Shown one piece after another: positions 8,475 through 17,798 of a stretch of DNA of 64,000 nucleotides. A program made the position numbers and the translations under genes. The DNA is from a bacterium (GTDB lineage: Bacteria; Planctomycetota; Planctomycetia; Pirellulales; Pirellulaceae). The stretch lies in assembly GCA_016124445.1 (NCBI GenBank), contig WGNR01000012.1:682001-746000 (forward strand), written 5' to 3'. The notes below the pieces were generated by a model. It did no database searches. It was not told the DNA's origin and saw nothing but the letters and a program-made list of their open reading frames with translations. Position 1 is the first letter of the stretch; every line of letters begins with the position of its first letter.

Positions 8475-10849
8475 GCATTCTGGACCGCAAGCTGCTGCGA
8501 GACTTGATGGCTGCGCGCGGTCTGCTGATCGCGATCATCAGCATCATGATGCTCGGTTCAGGTCTGCTGATCGGAATGCAGACCACGTTCACGAATATGG
8601 AGGCGGCGAAAGATCGCTACTACCGCCAATGCCGGATGGCTGATTTCTGGATCGACTTCAAGAAGGCCCCCGTAGCCGAGTTGGAACTGCTCAATTCGAT
8701 TGCCGGGATTCGCAACTGGAGGCAGCGGCTTCAGTTTCCGGTTACCGTCGATCTCGATCAGCGACTCAAACCGCTCAACGGAACCGTCATCTCGATGCCT
8801 GATCGGCGGCAACCGGTCATCAACGATATCTTGTTGATTCGGGGGGATTACTTTTCGGATCGCGGCGAGCCAGAGGTGATCATCAACGATAAGTTCGCCG
8901 AGGCCAATCGCCTTCGCCCCGGTCAGAAACTGCATCTGCTGCTGAATAATCGCCGCGAAGAGTTCTTGATTGTGGGAACGGCAATCAGCGCGGAGTTTAC
9001 TTACCTGATCGGCCCCGGCAGCTTAACGCCTGACCCTGAAAACTTCGGCGTTTTCTATCTACCGCGGCGGCAAATGGAGGAGCTGTTCGACTTTCAAGGT
9101 GCCGCCAATCAAGTGGTTGGCCACTTTGCACCGGCAGTCCAGCGCGACCAGGAAGCGGTGCTCGATCTGGCCCGGCGACGATTGGAATCGTCTGGTTTCA
9201 AGACATCGACGCTGAAGAAAGATTTCACCTCGAACTATTTCGTGACCAATGAAATCGATCAGCTGGCCCACATGTCCGCATTCTTGCCAACGATGTTCCT
9301 GTTGGTGGCGGCGTTAATCTTGAATGTACTGATGACCCGCCTGGCCAAACAGCAGCGCACCACGGTTGGAACGCTCAAAGCGATCGGATATGAAGACACC
9401 GCGATCTTCCTTCACTTCTTGAAATTCGCGGCCGCTGTCGGCCTGATCGCCGCGATTTTGGCCAGCGTTCTGGGAATCCTGCTCGCCCAGGGCATGTTGG
9501 CTCAGTACCAGAACTTCTTTCAATTCCCTGACCTGCGAAACGATTTCTTTCTCCAGACGCATCTGATTGGCTGGGGCGTGAGCATCGTATGCGCGATTCT
9601 GGGCAGCCTCTACGGAGCACGGCAGGTCCTTTTACTTCAACCGGCGGCGGCAATGCGACCGGAGCCCCCCGGTCAAGGTGGACCCATTTTGTTGGAACGG
9701 GTCCAGTTACTTTGGAACCCGCTGCCGCCTGGCTGGCGCGTTGTATTGCGATCGATGTTTCGTCATCGCTCGCGAACGGCGATTGCCCTGTTTGCGGGAA
9801 CCGTGGGCGCAGGCATTCTGGTCAGCGGTTTGATGATGATGGAAGCGACCGAGTACTTCGTGCGGGATGAATTCGAGCGCCGCATTCGCAGTGACATCGA
9901 TCTGACCTTCAAAGATGCACTTGATCGCCAGGCCTGGTACGAGCTTTCTCACTTGCCCGGCGTGGACCAGGTCGAACCGCTCCTAAATGTTCCCTGCGAT
10001 TTTGTGAACGGTCCGTATCGCCGGCAAGGAGCCATTCAAGGGATCTTAAGTGGTGCCCAGCTGACCGTGCCAACCGATAAGGAAAATCGGCGCATCCGAA
10101 TTCCGAGTGTCGGGCTGGTGATGGAACGGCGATTGGCAGAACATCTACATCTGCGGGTAGGTGATGCCATCGAGATTCATCCCAAAACTGGTCGCCGCGA
10201 TCCGATATTGGTGCCCCTGGCCACCATCAGCGACAGCCAGTTTGGCTTGAATGTCTATGCCGATTTGCAGTACCTGAGTCGAATTCGGGGTGAATCGTTC
10301 GCGATGAGCGGTGCCCAGTTGAAGATCAACAAAGCAGCATCAGCACAGCGCGAGCTTTACCTGCGTCTCAAAAAGATGCCGGCGATGGAGGCAATCAATT
10401 CGCGGATGGAGTTGATCAAGAACATGCGCGAAACGATTATCCAGAATCAAAATATCGCGATTGGGATGATCGTGGTATTTGCCGGAACGATCTTTTTCGG
10501 CAACGTCTTGAATGCGTCGCTCGTGAACCTTTCAGAACGTCAGCGCGAGGTCGCAACGCTTGGAGCCATGGGCTACACGCGATGGGAAATTGGCTTGCTG
10601 TTTCTGAGAGAAAGCCTGGTGATTAACATCATTGGGGCCCTACTGGGAATGCCCCTGGGTTACGTCTTGATCTTTCTGATGACCAAGATGATCGATCAGG
10701 ACCTGGTCCGCTTTCCGATTGTTACCGCACCTTGGATCTGGATCGCCGCTTTTATCACGGCGGTTTTATTCACGCTGCTGGCCCATGCCGTGGTCCAGTG
10801 GCGCATTCACACGATGAACTGGCTCGAATCTTTGCAAGTACGCGAATAA
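8471..10849 (+). CDS. ABC transporter permease with two FtsX-type domains
   Basis: A 792-residue permease. The GTG at 8471 is preferred because it overlaps the ATPase stop in the classic GTGA arrangement. It has an N-terminal membrane anchor (residues ~15-35), a large extracytoplasmic domain, and a first block of three membrane segments at ~275-400 containing the FtsX hallmark TVGTLKAIGYED. A second anchor near 440 and a second periplasmic domain follow. The last membrane block near 670-780 contains REVATLGAMGYTRWEIGLLF. Two FtsX domains in one chain mean one polypeptide can form the whole membrane part, unlike MacB, which dimerises. The partner adaptor follows 24 bases downstream. Substrate unknown; lipids, lipopeptides or lipoproteins are plausible by family. 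Confidence 0.9.
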   Translation: MSILDRKLLRDLMAARGLLIAIISIMMLGSGLLIGMQTTFTNMEAAKDRYYRQCRMADFWIDFKKAPVAELELLNSIAGIRNWRQRLQFPVTVDLDQRLKPLNGTVISMPDRRQPVINDILLIRGDYFSDRGEPEVIINDKFAEANRLRPGQKLHLLLNNRREEFLIVGTAISAEFTYLIGPGSLTPDPENFGVFYLPRRQMEELFDFQGAANQVVGHFAPAVQRDQEAVLDLARRRLESSGFKTSTLKKDFTSNYFVTNEIDQLAHMSAFLPTMFLLVAALILNVLMTRLAKQQRTTVGTLKAIGYEDTAIFLHFLKFAAAVGLIAAILASVLGILLAQGMLAQYQNFFQFPDLRNDFFLQTHLIGWGVSIVCAILGSLYGARQVLLLQPAAAMRPEPPGQGGPILLERVQLLWNPLPPGWRVVLRSMFRHRSRTAIALFAGTVGAGILVSGLMMMEATEYFVRDEFERRIRSDIDLTFKDALDRQAWYELSHLPGVDQVEPLLNVPCDFVNGPYRRQGAIQGILSGAQLTVPTDKENRRIRIPSVGLVMERRLAEHLHLRVGDAIEIHPKTGRRDPILVPLATISDSQFGLNVYADLQYLSRIRGESFAMSGAQLKINKAASAQRELYLRLKKMPAMEAINSRMELIKNMRETIIQNQNIAIGMIVVFAGTIFFGNVLNASLVNLSERQREVATLGAMGYTRWEIGLLFLRESLVINIIGALLGMPLGYVLIFLMTKMIDQDLVRFPIVTAPWIWIAAFITAVLFTLLAHAVVQWRIHTMNWLESLQVRE

Positions 10850-10873
10850 CCAGGCAGACAGAGAGATTAGATC

Positions 10874-12253
10874 ATGATCAGAACGATTGCGGTGATAGTC
10901 GGCGTTATTCTCGTCGTCGGCGGAATCGTCTACTACAACGCGGCGCGTGGTCCCCGCGTCGATGTCGTGACGGCGGCCTTCCAGCCAATCCAGTCGTACG
11001 TCGACGAGCAGGCCAAGACGCGTTTGCCCCGAACCTATGTCATCTCAGTGCCCTTTGATGCCCGCGTTGGTGAGATCACTCTGGAAGAAGGAGATTCCGT
11101 CGCGAAGGGCCAAGTCATCGCCAAGATCGTGCAAGAAGATGTTGAAGCGGAATTCGCCGAAGCCAAGGCAGCCGTCCAGCGGCTCGATGCTTCGATACGC
11201 GAATCAAGCGACAAGACAGTCGAACAAACAACCAAGCAGCAAAGCGAATACTTTGTGCAATCGATGATCAACACCGTCGAGGCCGCCAAGACACAAATGA
11301 CCGCCAGCCGTTCCCGTTTTGAATACTCAACGACCTTTCTGAAACGAGTACAAACGTTGTTTGAAAAAGGTGGCAAGACGGCCGACGATGTTGATCGAGC
11401 CCAATTGCAGCGAGTCGAAGATGAAACCAGCTTTCAGAAAGATGTTTTGACCTACCAGGCGATTCTGTCGATCGACGCCGCGACAAAGCTTCTGCCCAAT
11501 GTCATCGGCCAATACATCGATCGCAAAGATCTTTCGGTGGCCGTCTTGCAGCAACAAAAGGCGGAAGCGGAAGCTCGCCTGCGCACGGCTGACCTGCGAA
11601 TGCAGCGTTCGAAGATGATCAGTCCAGTCGATGGTATCGTGTTAACCAAGCATCTCACCAGCGAACAGCAAGCAGCCGGCGGTACCAAGCTGCTGGAAAT
11701 TGGCCAGTTGGATCAGCTGGAAGTCGAAGCCGAAATCCTGACTCAAGACGCTACTAGGATTCGTCCCGGCGATCGGGCAGAAATCTTCGGCCCCTCATTA
11801 GACAAGGAAGCGGGCCACGGAATACCCATGATCGTCCAGCGCGTCTATCCGGCAGGGTTTACGAAGGTTAGCTCACTAGGGGTCGAACAACAGCGCGTAC
11901 TTGTGATCCTCAAATTCAACTCCGGCCAGATCGGCGACCTTCTCGAAAAACAGGGACTAGGGGTCGACTACCGTGTTCAAGTTCGTATCTACACCGACGA
12001 AAAGCCCCAGGCTCTGGTCATTCCGAGATCAGCTATGTTTCGAGATATCCAAGGGGAGTGGCAAGCGTATGTCGTCACTGGTGGCCAACTGGAGCGGCGC
12101 AACTTGCAGATTGGGCTGATGAACGATCAGACGGTCGAAGTTCTGAAAGGGATAGAACATGGAGAGCAAGTGCTGATCTCTCCGGAAGCCTCTTTGACTG
12201 ACCGCTCCTATGTCACGCCAGTCGAAGTCCAGCAAGTTAGTGACAGCGCATAA
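10874..12253 (+). CDS. Periplasmic adaptor (HlyD/MacA-type membrane fusion protein)
   Basis: A 459-residue adaptor with an N-terminal membrane anchor (residues ~3-22). A split biotinyl-lipoyl-like domain follows (VGEITLEEGDSVAKGQVIAKI, then MISPVDGIVLTKHL near 250). Between them lies a long alpha-helical hairpin at ~90-230, rich in Gln, Glu and Lys. C-terminal beta domains end near 440, including VIPRSAMF and EVLKGIEHGEQVLISPE. Such proteins link an inner-membrane exporter to an outer-membrane channel. It is the third gene of the exporter operon. No TolC gene is adjacent; a TolC-type protein is encoded at 57424-58980. A weak GC hairpin lies just past the stop. Confidence 0.9.
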   Translation: MIRTIAVIVGVILVVGGIVYYNAARGPRVDVVTAAFQPIQSYVDEQAKTRLPRTYVISVPFDARVGEITLEEGDSVAKGQVIAKIVQEDVEAEFAEAKAAVQRLDASIRESSDKTVEQTTKQQSEYFVQSMINTVEAAKTQMTASRSRFEYSTTFLKRVQTLFEKGGKTADDVDRAQLQRVEDETSFQKDVLTYQAILSIDAATKLLPNVIGQYIDRKDLSVAVLQQQKAEAEARLRTADLRMQRSKMISPVDGIVLTKHLTSEQQAAGGTKLLEIGQLDQLEVEAEILTQDATRIRPGDRAEIFGPSLDKEAGHGIPMIVQRVYPAGFTKVSSLGVEQQRVLVILKFNSGQIGDLLEKQGLGVDYRVQVRIYTDEKPQALVIPRSAMFRDIQGEWQAYVVTGGQLERRNLQIGLMNDQTVEVLKGIEHGEQVLISPEASLTDRSYVTPVEVQQVSDSA

Positions 12254-12683
12254 AAAACCCCACAGACGGGGCAGAGTCAGCTACGCGAACGTAGCTAACC
12301 TCGTTTCAATTGTATCAATGTTTGACCAATCTGAATTCTACACTTCTAGCTGTTTAAATCGAAATGAATCTTGTTCGATTTCTCAATTCATTATTCATCG
12401 TTCTTATGAAATTGAGATTATTGCAAAAATCTTCTACTGAAAAAGCACTGTGACCAAGATTTCACACATTTTTTGGTAGGCTTTACCCCCCTGAATAATG
12501 GCAAGTTGGCAAGGACCTTGCGGAAAGTCTGGGTTTGCGGGGTTCAGGGCGGACGAGTATGGTTGTCGATTGCTGGCAGTCGAGGACGGAAATCCTCGGT
12601 TGTTTTGACGCCCCAAAAAAACACACCATGGTTGCCCTGGGCGGCTCTGTCTATCTTGGGCACCTTCTGTTGAGCGGATACGA
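12254..12683 (+). other. Intergenic region before the GNAT-like gene
   Basis: 430 bases without a convincing gene. The first half (to ~12470) is clearly AT-richer than its surroundings and holds only a weak CCCC/GGGG hairpin right after the adaptor stop. The second half is G-rich and contains a sigma-54-like -24/-12 element (listed separately). A 66-codon frame at 12473-12673 has no family likeness and no ribosome-binding site, so I do not call it. Confidence 0.5.
12507..12521 (+). promoter_or_regulatory. Candidate sigma-54 (-24/-12) promoter
   Basis: The sequence TGGCAAGGACCTTGC fits the sigma-54 consensus TGGCAC-N5-TTGC with one mismatch, and the GG and GC pairs are at the required spacing. 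It is intergenic and points at the GNAT-like gene, which begins about 160 bases later. One such match in 64 kb can occur by chance, so this is only a candidate. Confidence 0.3.
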
Positions 12684-13838
12684 ATGTCACCTATCAGCAC
12701 CGAACCGGTAACCACGAGCAGGCAGCAACGAGAGTTCGTCGATTTTCCATGGAAGCTTTATCGGGATGACCCTTATTGGATTCCACCCTTAAGACAGAAC
12801 CTCAAAGAGCTGGTCAATTTCGCGCCTCATCCCTTCTATACCCGCAATCGCGTTCAATGTTTTCTTGCCCGCCGCGAAGGGGAAGTTGTCGGCCGAATTG
12901 CGGCAATTTTGAATGTCGGGCACAACGAGAGATACAACGAAAAGCGGGGATTCTGGGGATTCTTCGAATCCGTTGACGACACTGAAGTCAGCGGTGCCTT
13001 GTTTGATGCCGCAAAGGATTGGTTCGCCCAACAGGGGATTCACAAGATGCGGGGCCCGGCCAATCCTTCGCTCAATCATGAAATCGGCACACTGGTCGAA
13101 GGCTTCGATAGCTCGCCCGCGTTCATGATGACTTATAACCCGCCTTACTATGAAAAGCTGATCCTCGACTACGGCTACCAGAAAACGCAAGACTTGTTCG
13201 CGTTTTGGGGACATGTCGACATGCTGGAAGGCTTGGATCCCAAGCTTCAATTCATCGTCGACGAGGCCAAGAGCCGATTCAATCTGAAGCTGCGGCGAAT
13301 GGACCGGAAACGATTTAAAGAAGACGTATATACCTTCTTAGACATCTATAACCGTTCGCTGGTCGGAACATGGGGATTTGTACCGATTGATAAGTCCGAG
13401 GTCGATAAGATGGCCGAAGACCTGAAGCATCTGCTGGTCCCAGAGCTGACCTCGGTATGTGAAGTCGACGGCCAAGTCATTGGGTCGATGTTCGGAATGC
13501 TCGATTACAACCCGCGGATCAAGAAGATCAATGGCCGGCTCTTCCCATTTGGCTTCTTGCGGTTGCTTTGGAACAAGAAGGCAATCAAGAACATGCGATT
13601 GATTTCGACCAATGTCGTACCGGAATACCAGCGTTGGGGCATCGGCCTGGTGATCCTCGAGCGATTGGTTCCCGATATTCGCAAATGGGGCGTTCAGGAG
13701 GTTGAATTCTCCTGGGTCTTGGAAAGCAACCATCTTTCCCGCGCTTCTCTCGAACGTGGGGGGGCCAAGAAATCGAAGACCTACCGCATGTACGACTACG
13801 CCCCGGCGGAAAAAGAACCCGATCAGGCCAAAAGCTAG
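12684..13838 (+). CDS. GNAT-like N-acyltransferase family protein
   Basis: A 384-residue soluble protein. The N-terminal part has the pattern of the large GNAT-like proteins found in planctomycetes and proteobacteria: FVDFPWKLYRDDPYWIPPL, then FLARREGEVVGRIAAILN, then MRGPANPSLNHEIGTLVEGF. The C-terminal part has a second GNAT-like fold with VVPEYQRWGIGLVILERL, where the RWGIG stretch resembles the acetyl-CoA pyrophosphate loop, and ends in VEFSWVLESNHLSRASLERGGAKKSKTYRMYDY. It probably transfers an acyl group to a small molecule or protein; the substrate is not visible. It is monocistronic. A hairpin follows 43 bases after the stop. Confidence 0.7.
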   Translation: MSPISTEPVTTSRQQREFVDFPWKLYRDDPYWIPPLRQNLKELVNFAPHPFYTRNRVQCFLARREGEVVGRIAAILNVGHNERYNEKRGFWGFFESVDDTEVSGALFDAAKDWFAQQGIHKMRGPANPSLNHEIGTLVEGFDSSPAFMMTYNPPYYEKLILDYGYQKTQDLFAFWGHVDMLEGLDPKLQFIVDEAKSRFNLKLRRMDRKRFKEDVYTFLDIYNRSLVGTWGFVPIDKSEVDKMAEDLKHLLVPELTSVCEVDGQVIGSMFGMLDYNPRIKKINGRLFPFGFLRLLWNKKAIKNMRLISTNVVPEYQRWGIGLVILERLVPDIRKWGVQEVEFSWVLESNHLSRASLERGGAKKSKTYRMYDYAPAEKEPDQAKS

Positions 13839-13880
13839 CACTTTTCCAGCGCTGGCATATATCACCCTCGCTCGCCAAAT

Positions 13881-13909
13881 ACCCACCCCAATAAGGATTG
13901 GCGGTGGGT
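13881..13909 (+). terminator. Hairpin after the GNAT-like gene
   Basis: ACCCACC plus CCAAT pairs with ATTGG and GGTGGGT around an AAGG loop, giving 12 base pairs with a single bulged C. The following bases are not a clean T-run, so it could be a weak terminator or an mRNA-stabilising hairpin. Confidence 0.4.
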
Positions 13910-14058
13910 CGGTTTCTGGCTTTGGGGACGCGCCATCTTCCAATTTCGGCATGCCATCTGCGTTGATTTCCAGAGGCTTCCCGATATACTAAAACTCGGG
14001 CGATTGTTTTTGTCCCCAATTGGTTATTCTCTACAGATGGAAAATCTCAAGGAGTGTT

Positions 14059-14280
14059 ATGTCTAAGAAAGAAGAGGCTCTTGAAGTCGAAGGCACGGTG
14101 ACTCAGGCACTGGCCAATACCCGGTTTCGCGTCCAATTGGACGTTGGCGAGACCGTCATGGCTCACGTTGCCGGTAAGATGCGTAAGCATTTTATTCGTA
14201 TTGTCCCGGGTGATCGCGTTCGCGTTGAACTGTCCCCGTACGACATGACGAAGGGTCGCATCGTCTTTCGAGAGCGCTAA
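14059..14280 (+). CDS. infA: Translation initiation factor IF-1
   Basis: A 73-residue S1/OB-fold protein that binds the 30S A site with IF-2 and IF-3 during initiation. The sequence follows the family throughout: [47 protein letters not shown] split over strands 2-4, then [25 protein letters not shown]. The ATG at 14059 is chosen because AAGGAG lies 4 bases upstream and the family starts there; the open frame extends 13 codons further without support. It stands alone here rather than in a ribosomal-protein operon. Confidence 0.97.
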   Translation: MSKKEEALEVEGTVTQALANTRFRVQLDVGETVMAHVAGKMRKHFIRIVPGDRVRVELSPYDMTKGRIVFRER

Positions 14281-14682
14281 AGCTGGCGCCATGGGAGAGT
14301 TTTCTGCACTTTCCCTCACTTTTCCAGTCGAAGTCCCGGGCTGAAGTTCTGACTGGGCCGTTTCTCTGCGCCCATTGGGAACCTTCCTACCGCATGGAAG
14401 CTTGGCATCCCGAAATCGGCAGCACTTGCTGATGCCCAATGGGTCAGGCCGAGCACTTTCTTGCCACCCTGGCGAAACCAAGGCGAGAATTGGCGAGTAT
14501 TGATGACTGGAAATGTACGCGCCTCGATTTCTTCCGGCTGCTCCCCGCGCCTTTAATCGACGATGGCTCTACGGTACATTTGAGAAGAATTACCCCTTGA
14601 ACCGGCGGCATGCCGTCGAATCCTGGCTGGCTGTGATTGAGGGGAATTACCAGTGAATATCACCTCTCAGGAGACGAATGCA
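14281..14682. other. Intergenic region after infA
   Basis: About 400 bases without a gene. The only structure I see is a 9-base inverted repeat, CCCATTGGG near 14371 and CCCAATGGG near 14433, with a ~50-base loop. It is too open for a terminator and could be an operator pair or chance. The end of the region contains AGGAG ahead of the next gene. Confidence 0.4.
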
Positions 14683-16380
14683 GTGAACATGCTGATTCAA
14701 CGTTGCCGCCTTGCGATCGCAGGCTTGTTGCTTGCCGCCGTACCGATGGTCGCAGTCCATGCCCAGGACGCCGAGGCCAAGCCGGTCGCTGTCGTTTCGA
14801 TAGCCCCCATGAAGAAGGTCCTGGCCGACGTCCAGTACTTGGCCGATGCCGCTCAGCAGACCGAAGCAGGTCGCACGGCTGTTCTGCTCACGACACCTTT
14901 CACCGTTGGCGTTGATAAGTCGCGACCATGCGGTGTGATGTTCATGACCGACGGCATGGGACTCAGCCCGATCGCCTATCTTCCCGCCGAAGATTACGGC
15001 AAGATGATCACCACCGCGTCCGAGCAAATTGGCCCGCCGCAAGATGTCGGAGGCGACATCAAAATGTTCAACGTCGGTTTGATGCCCGTCTTTGTGAAGT
15101 CGGTTGGAACCTGGGCGGTGCTTGCCACCGATCAGGAAAAGCTGGCTAACCCGCCAGCCGATCCGCTGGTCTATCTGAAGGAGTTGCCGACCGAATACGA
15201 CTTGGCTCTCAAGGTGTTTCCGCTCAACGTTCCCGCCGTTCATCGTCAATGGGCGATGGATCAGTTGCGTACCGGCGTCGAATTGTCGCTGGAACAAGAG
15301 CCCAATGAAACCAACGAGGAATTCGCTGCCCGCAAGAAGCAGATCGATCAACAGTTGGACGAGGTCAATCGCCTGTTCACCGAGTTGGAAGACCTGACGA
15401 TCGGATGGAACGTCGACGCCACGCAACAGGGTACCTACATCGATATCGCCACCACGGTGGTCGACGGCAGTCAGTACGCCAAGGTTCAGGCCATGAACAG
15501 TGACCTGACCACTGAATTCCTCGGCTTCAGTAGCGAATCGGCCGCGTTCAGCTTCCGCATGACCCAGAAAATGGCCGACGAAGATATCCAGCGTCTGACC
15601 AAGCAAATCAACGAAGCTCGCGATCAAAGCCTTCGTCAGCTCGTCACCGATGGTGACCTCGATGGTGAAGACCTGGAATCGGCCAAGAAGGTGATCGACT
15701 TGGCAATCGATACGGTCATTCAAACGGCGAAGACCGGCTCGTTCGATGGTGGCATGATGATCGACATCGCCAATGGAAAAGTGACGGCCCTCACCGCCGC
15801 CCACGTTGCCGACGGCCAGCGAGTCGAAGACGTTTTCAAGGAAATCATCAAGATCGCGGCCAAAAACGGTGAACAAGCACCGCCGATCCAGTGGAACACT
15901 GACAGTTACAAAACCGTTCGCTTGAGCACGATGAAGATTCCGATGGATGGCGCGCCGCCGGAAGCTCAGCAGTATCTGGGCGATTCTCCGGAAGTGGTTT
16001 TGGGTATTGGCGAGACCAGCGTTTACATGACCGCCGGTTACGATGCCATGGCTCGGATGAAAAAGGCGATCGACGATTCGCTCGCCGGAACCGCAACCAA
16101 GGTCCCATCGTTGCACATGCAACTTGCTGCCTTGCCGTTTTTAAAGCTGGCAAAGGAAAGCCCCGCGCCTCCGTTTCCTGGTATTGATCAGGTCATCGCA
16201 GTCCTCGAGAAGGGGAACGACAAGCTGCTGATGACGGTCACCGTCGACGGCAACAAGAGCCGCCTGCGAATCATGATCCAGGAAGGTCTGATCCAGGCAG
16301 CCGGGGCCGGTGTTGTCGCGGCCACTTCCGGCGTCGAAGTCGAATCCGAACTCGAGATTCCTGGCCAGCCAGCTTTCTAA
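14683..16380 (+). CDS. Large secreted protein of unknown function, planctomycete type
   Basis: The frame is open from 14653. I prefer GTG 14683 (AGGAG 9 bases upstream) or ATG 14689, which begin MLIQRCRLAIAGLLLAAVP and give a signal peptide cut near VHAQD. The mature part (~540 residues) is acidic and has no membrane segment. It contains helical Gln/Glu-rich stretches (for example EQEPNETNEEFAARKKQIDQ) and repeated beta-like segments such as VGVDKSRPCGVMFMTDG and VVLGIGETSVYMTAG. The C-terminus, near residue 555, is Gly/Val-rich. I do not recognise a domain. It is probably periplasmic. A strong terminator follows 32 bases after the stop, so it is monocistronic. Confidence 0.75.
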   Translation: MNMLIQRCRLAIAGLLLAAVPMVAVHAQDAEAKPVAVVSIAPMKKVLADVQYLADAAQQTEAGRTAVLLTTPFTVGVDKSRPCGVMFMTDGMGLSPIAYLPAEDYGKMITTASEQIGPPQDVGGDIKMFNVGLMPVFVKSVGTWAVLATDQEKLANPPADPLVYLKELPTEYDLALKVFPLNVPAVHRQWAMDQLRTGVELSLEQEPNETNEEFAARKKQIDQQLDEVNRLFTELEDLTIGWNVDATQQGTYIDIATTVVDGSQYAKVQAMNSDLTTEFLGFSSESAAFSFRMTQKMADEDIQRLTKQINEARDQSLRQLVTDGDLDGEDLESAKKVIDLAIDTVIQTAKTGSFDGGMMIDIANGKVTALTAAHVADGQRVEDVFKEIIKIAAKNGEQAPPIQWNTDSYKTVRLSTMKIPMDGAPPEAQQYLGDSPEVVLGIGETSVYMTAGYDAMARMKKAIDDSLAGTATKVPSLHMQLAALPFLKLAKESPAPPFPGIDQVIAVLEKGNDKLLMTVTVDGNKSRLRIMIQEGLIQAAGAGVVAATSGVEVESELEIPGQPAF

Positions 16381-16412
16381 GCGTGGCCTGCTCGATCCTG
16401 TTCAACCCAAAG

Positions 16413-16445
16413 AGAGACCTTTTTCCGAGAAGGTCTCTTTTTTTT
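16413..16445 (+). terminator. Rho-independent terminator
   Basis: AGAGACCTT at 16413-16421 pairs with AAGGTCTCT at 16430-16438, with an 8-base loop, and a run of seven T follows. It ends the transcript of the secreted protein gene. Confidence 0.9.
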
Positions 16446-16525
16446 GCGCCGGGTGGGCGATTTGGCGTGTCTCATTAAAATTAACTCGATGAGTTTTTGC
16501 CACTTTTAAGGTTTCGGTACCTGTC

Positions 16526-17788
16526 ATGCCTCAAGTTCCTACTTTCTCGACCTCTCGTCAGGAAATCGCCGGCGTTTCCGTCAAAGACCTGGCCCACCAG
16601 TTTGGCACCCCGACGTACGTCTACGACGCCGCAAAAATCGCCGAGCGAATCCAAGATCTGGCGGCCTTCGATGTCGTTCGCTACGCCCAGAAGGCCTGCT
16701 CAAATCTGGCCATCCTGAAACTGGTCCGTGAAAAGGGGGGTGTTGTCGATGCGGTCAGCGCTTGGGAAATTCGCCGCGCCCTGGCAGCCGGCTATCCAAC
16801 CCACGGCGACCCGCCGCCGATCGTCTACACGGCCGATATCTTCGACCGAGAAGCACTTGGGCTTTGTGTCGAGCATGGCCTTCACGTCAATTGCGGCTCG
16901 CCCGACATGATCCGCCAGCTTGGCGAGTTGTCGCCTGGCCGTGAGATCACCTTGCGGATCAATCCCGGCTTCGGTCATGGGCACAGCCAAAAGACCAACA
17001 CCGGCGGTCAGCAGTCCAAGCATGGCATCTGGCACGAACAGCTCAACGACTGCCTGATGCTGGCCGATGCCAACGGGCTGCAAATCACCGGACTGCATAT
17101 GCACATTGGCAGCGGTACCGATCTGGAACATCTTTCCCAAGTTTGTGACTCGATGAAGAAAGCGGCTCTGGAAGTTGGCCGCAGCCTCAAAACGATTAGT
17201 GCTGGCGGCGGTCTGCCGATTCCTTACAACAGCCAACAAACGTATGTCGATCTCGATAAGTACTTCCAGCTCTGGGACGCTACCCGCAAGAGCCTGGAGA
17301 AAGCTTTCGACCACAACATTTCGCTCGAGATCGAACCAGGTCGGTATCTTTCGGCCGAGGCAGGCTACCTGGTCACCGAAATCCGTGCCGTAAAGGAGAT
17401 GGGTGACAATCTCTTCTACGTTGTCGACGCCGGCTTCAATAACCTCGCGCGGCCGATCATGTACGGCGCGTACCATCCAATCTCCGTTGCCCGGGCCGAC
17501 GGCCAAATCTTGGAAGGGGAGCACGACGTGATCGTCGGCGGTCCACTTTGTGAATCGGGGGATATCTTCACGCAGGAAGAAGGCGGCTTCGTTAGTGCCC
17601 GCAAGCTTCCGCCAGCGACGGTAGGCGACCTGCTGGTGATCGAATGTGCCGGGGCCTATGGATTCTGTATGAGTTCCAACTACAACTCCAAACCAATGGC
17701 AGCCGAAGTCCTGATCGAAGATGGCAAGGCGCGCACCATTCGTCGCCGACAAACGTTCGATGGCTTCATTGCCGACGAAATGGTGTAG
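16526..17788 (+). CDS. lysA: Diaminopimelate decarboxylase
   Basis: A 420-residue PLP enzyme converting meso-diaminopimelate to lysine, the last step of lysine synthesis. The fold-type III barrel starts near residue 25. Lys56 (YAQKAC) is the Schiff-base lysine, HMHIGSG is at 191-197, GGGL is the phosphate loop at 227-230, and EPGRYL starts at 270. The active-site CESGD of the partner subunit is at 342-346, and Tyr378 lies in CAGAYGF. The usual KAN after the lysine is KAC here. The CYTH gene begins 10 bases after the stop, so the two are probably cotranscribed. The ATG at 16526 has a poor ribosome-binding site but gives the usual length. Confidence 0.93.
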   Translation: MPQVPTFSTSRQEIAGVSVKDLAHQFGTPTYVYDAAKIAERIQDLAAFDVVRYAQKACSNLAILKLVREKGGVVDAVSAWEIRRALAAGYPTHGDPPPIVYTADIFDREALGLCVEHGLHVNCGSPDMIRQLGELSPGREITLRINPGFGHGHSQKTNTGGQQSKHGIWHEQLNDCLMLADANGLQITGLHMHIGSGTDLEHLSQVCDSMKKAALEVGRSLKTISAGGGLPIPYNSQQTYVDLDKYFQLWDATRKSLEKAFDHNISLEIEPGRYLSAEAGYLVTEIRAVKEMGDNLFYVVDAGFNNLARPIMYGAYHPISVARADGQILEGEHDVIVGGPLCESGDIFTQEEGGFVSARKLPPATVGDLLVIECAGAYGFCMSSNYNSKPMAAEVLIEDGKARTIRRRQTFDGFIADEMV

Positions 17789-17798
17789 GCAAAAAACT

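Noticed and set aside
12473..12673. 66-codon frame before the GNAT-like gene
   Set aside because: No ribosome-binding site and no protein-like pattern; it overlaps the sigma-54-like element.
14371..14441. Terminator for infA
   Set aside because: The CCCATTGGG/CCCAATGGG arms are ~50 bases apart with no T-run.
14647..16122. 491-codon minus-strand frame
   Set aside because: It shadows the secreted protein gene on the plus strand, and its composition (many His, Arg and Asp with no domain) is typical of an antisense frame.
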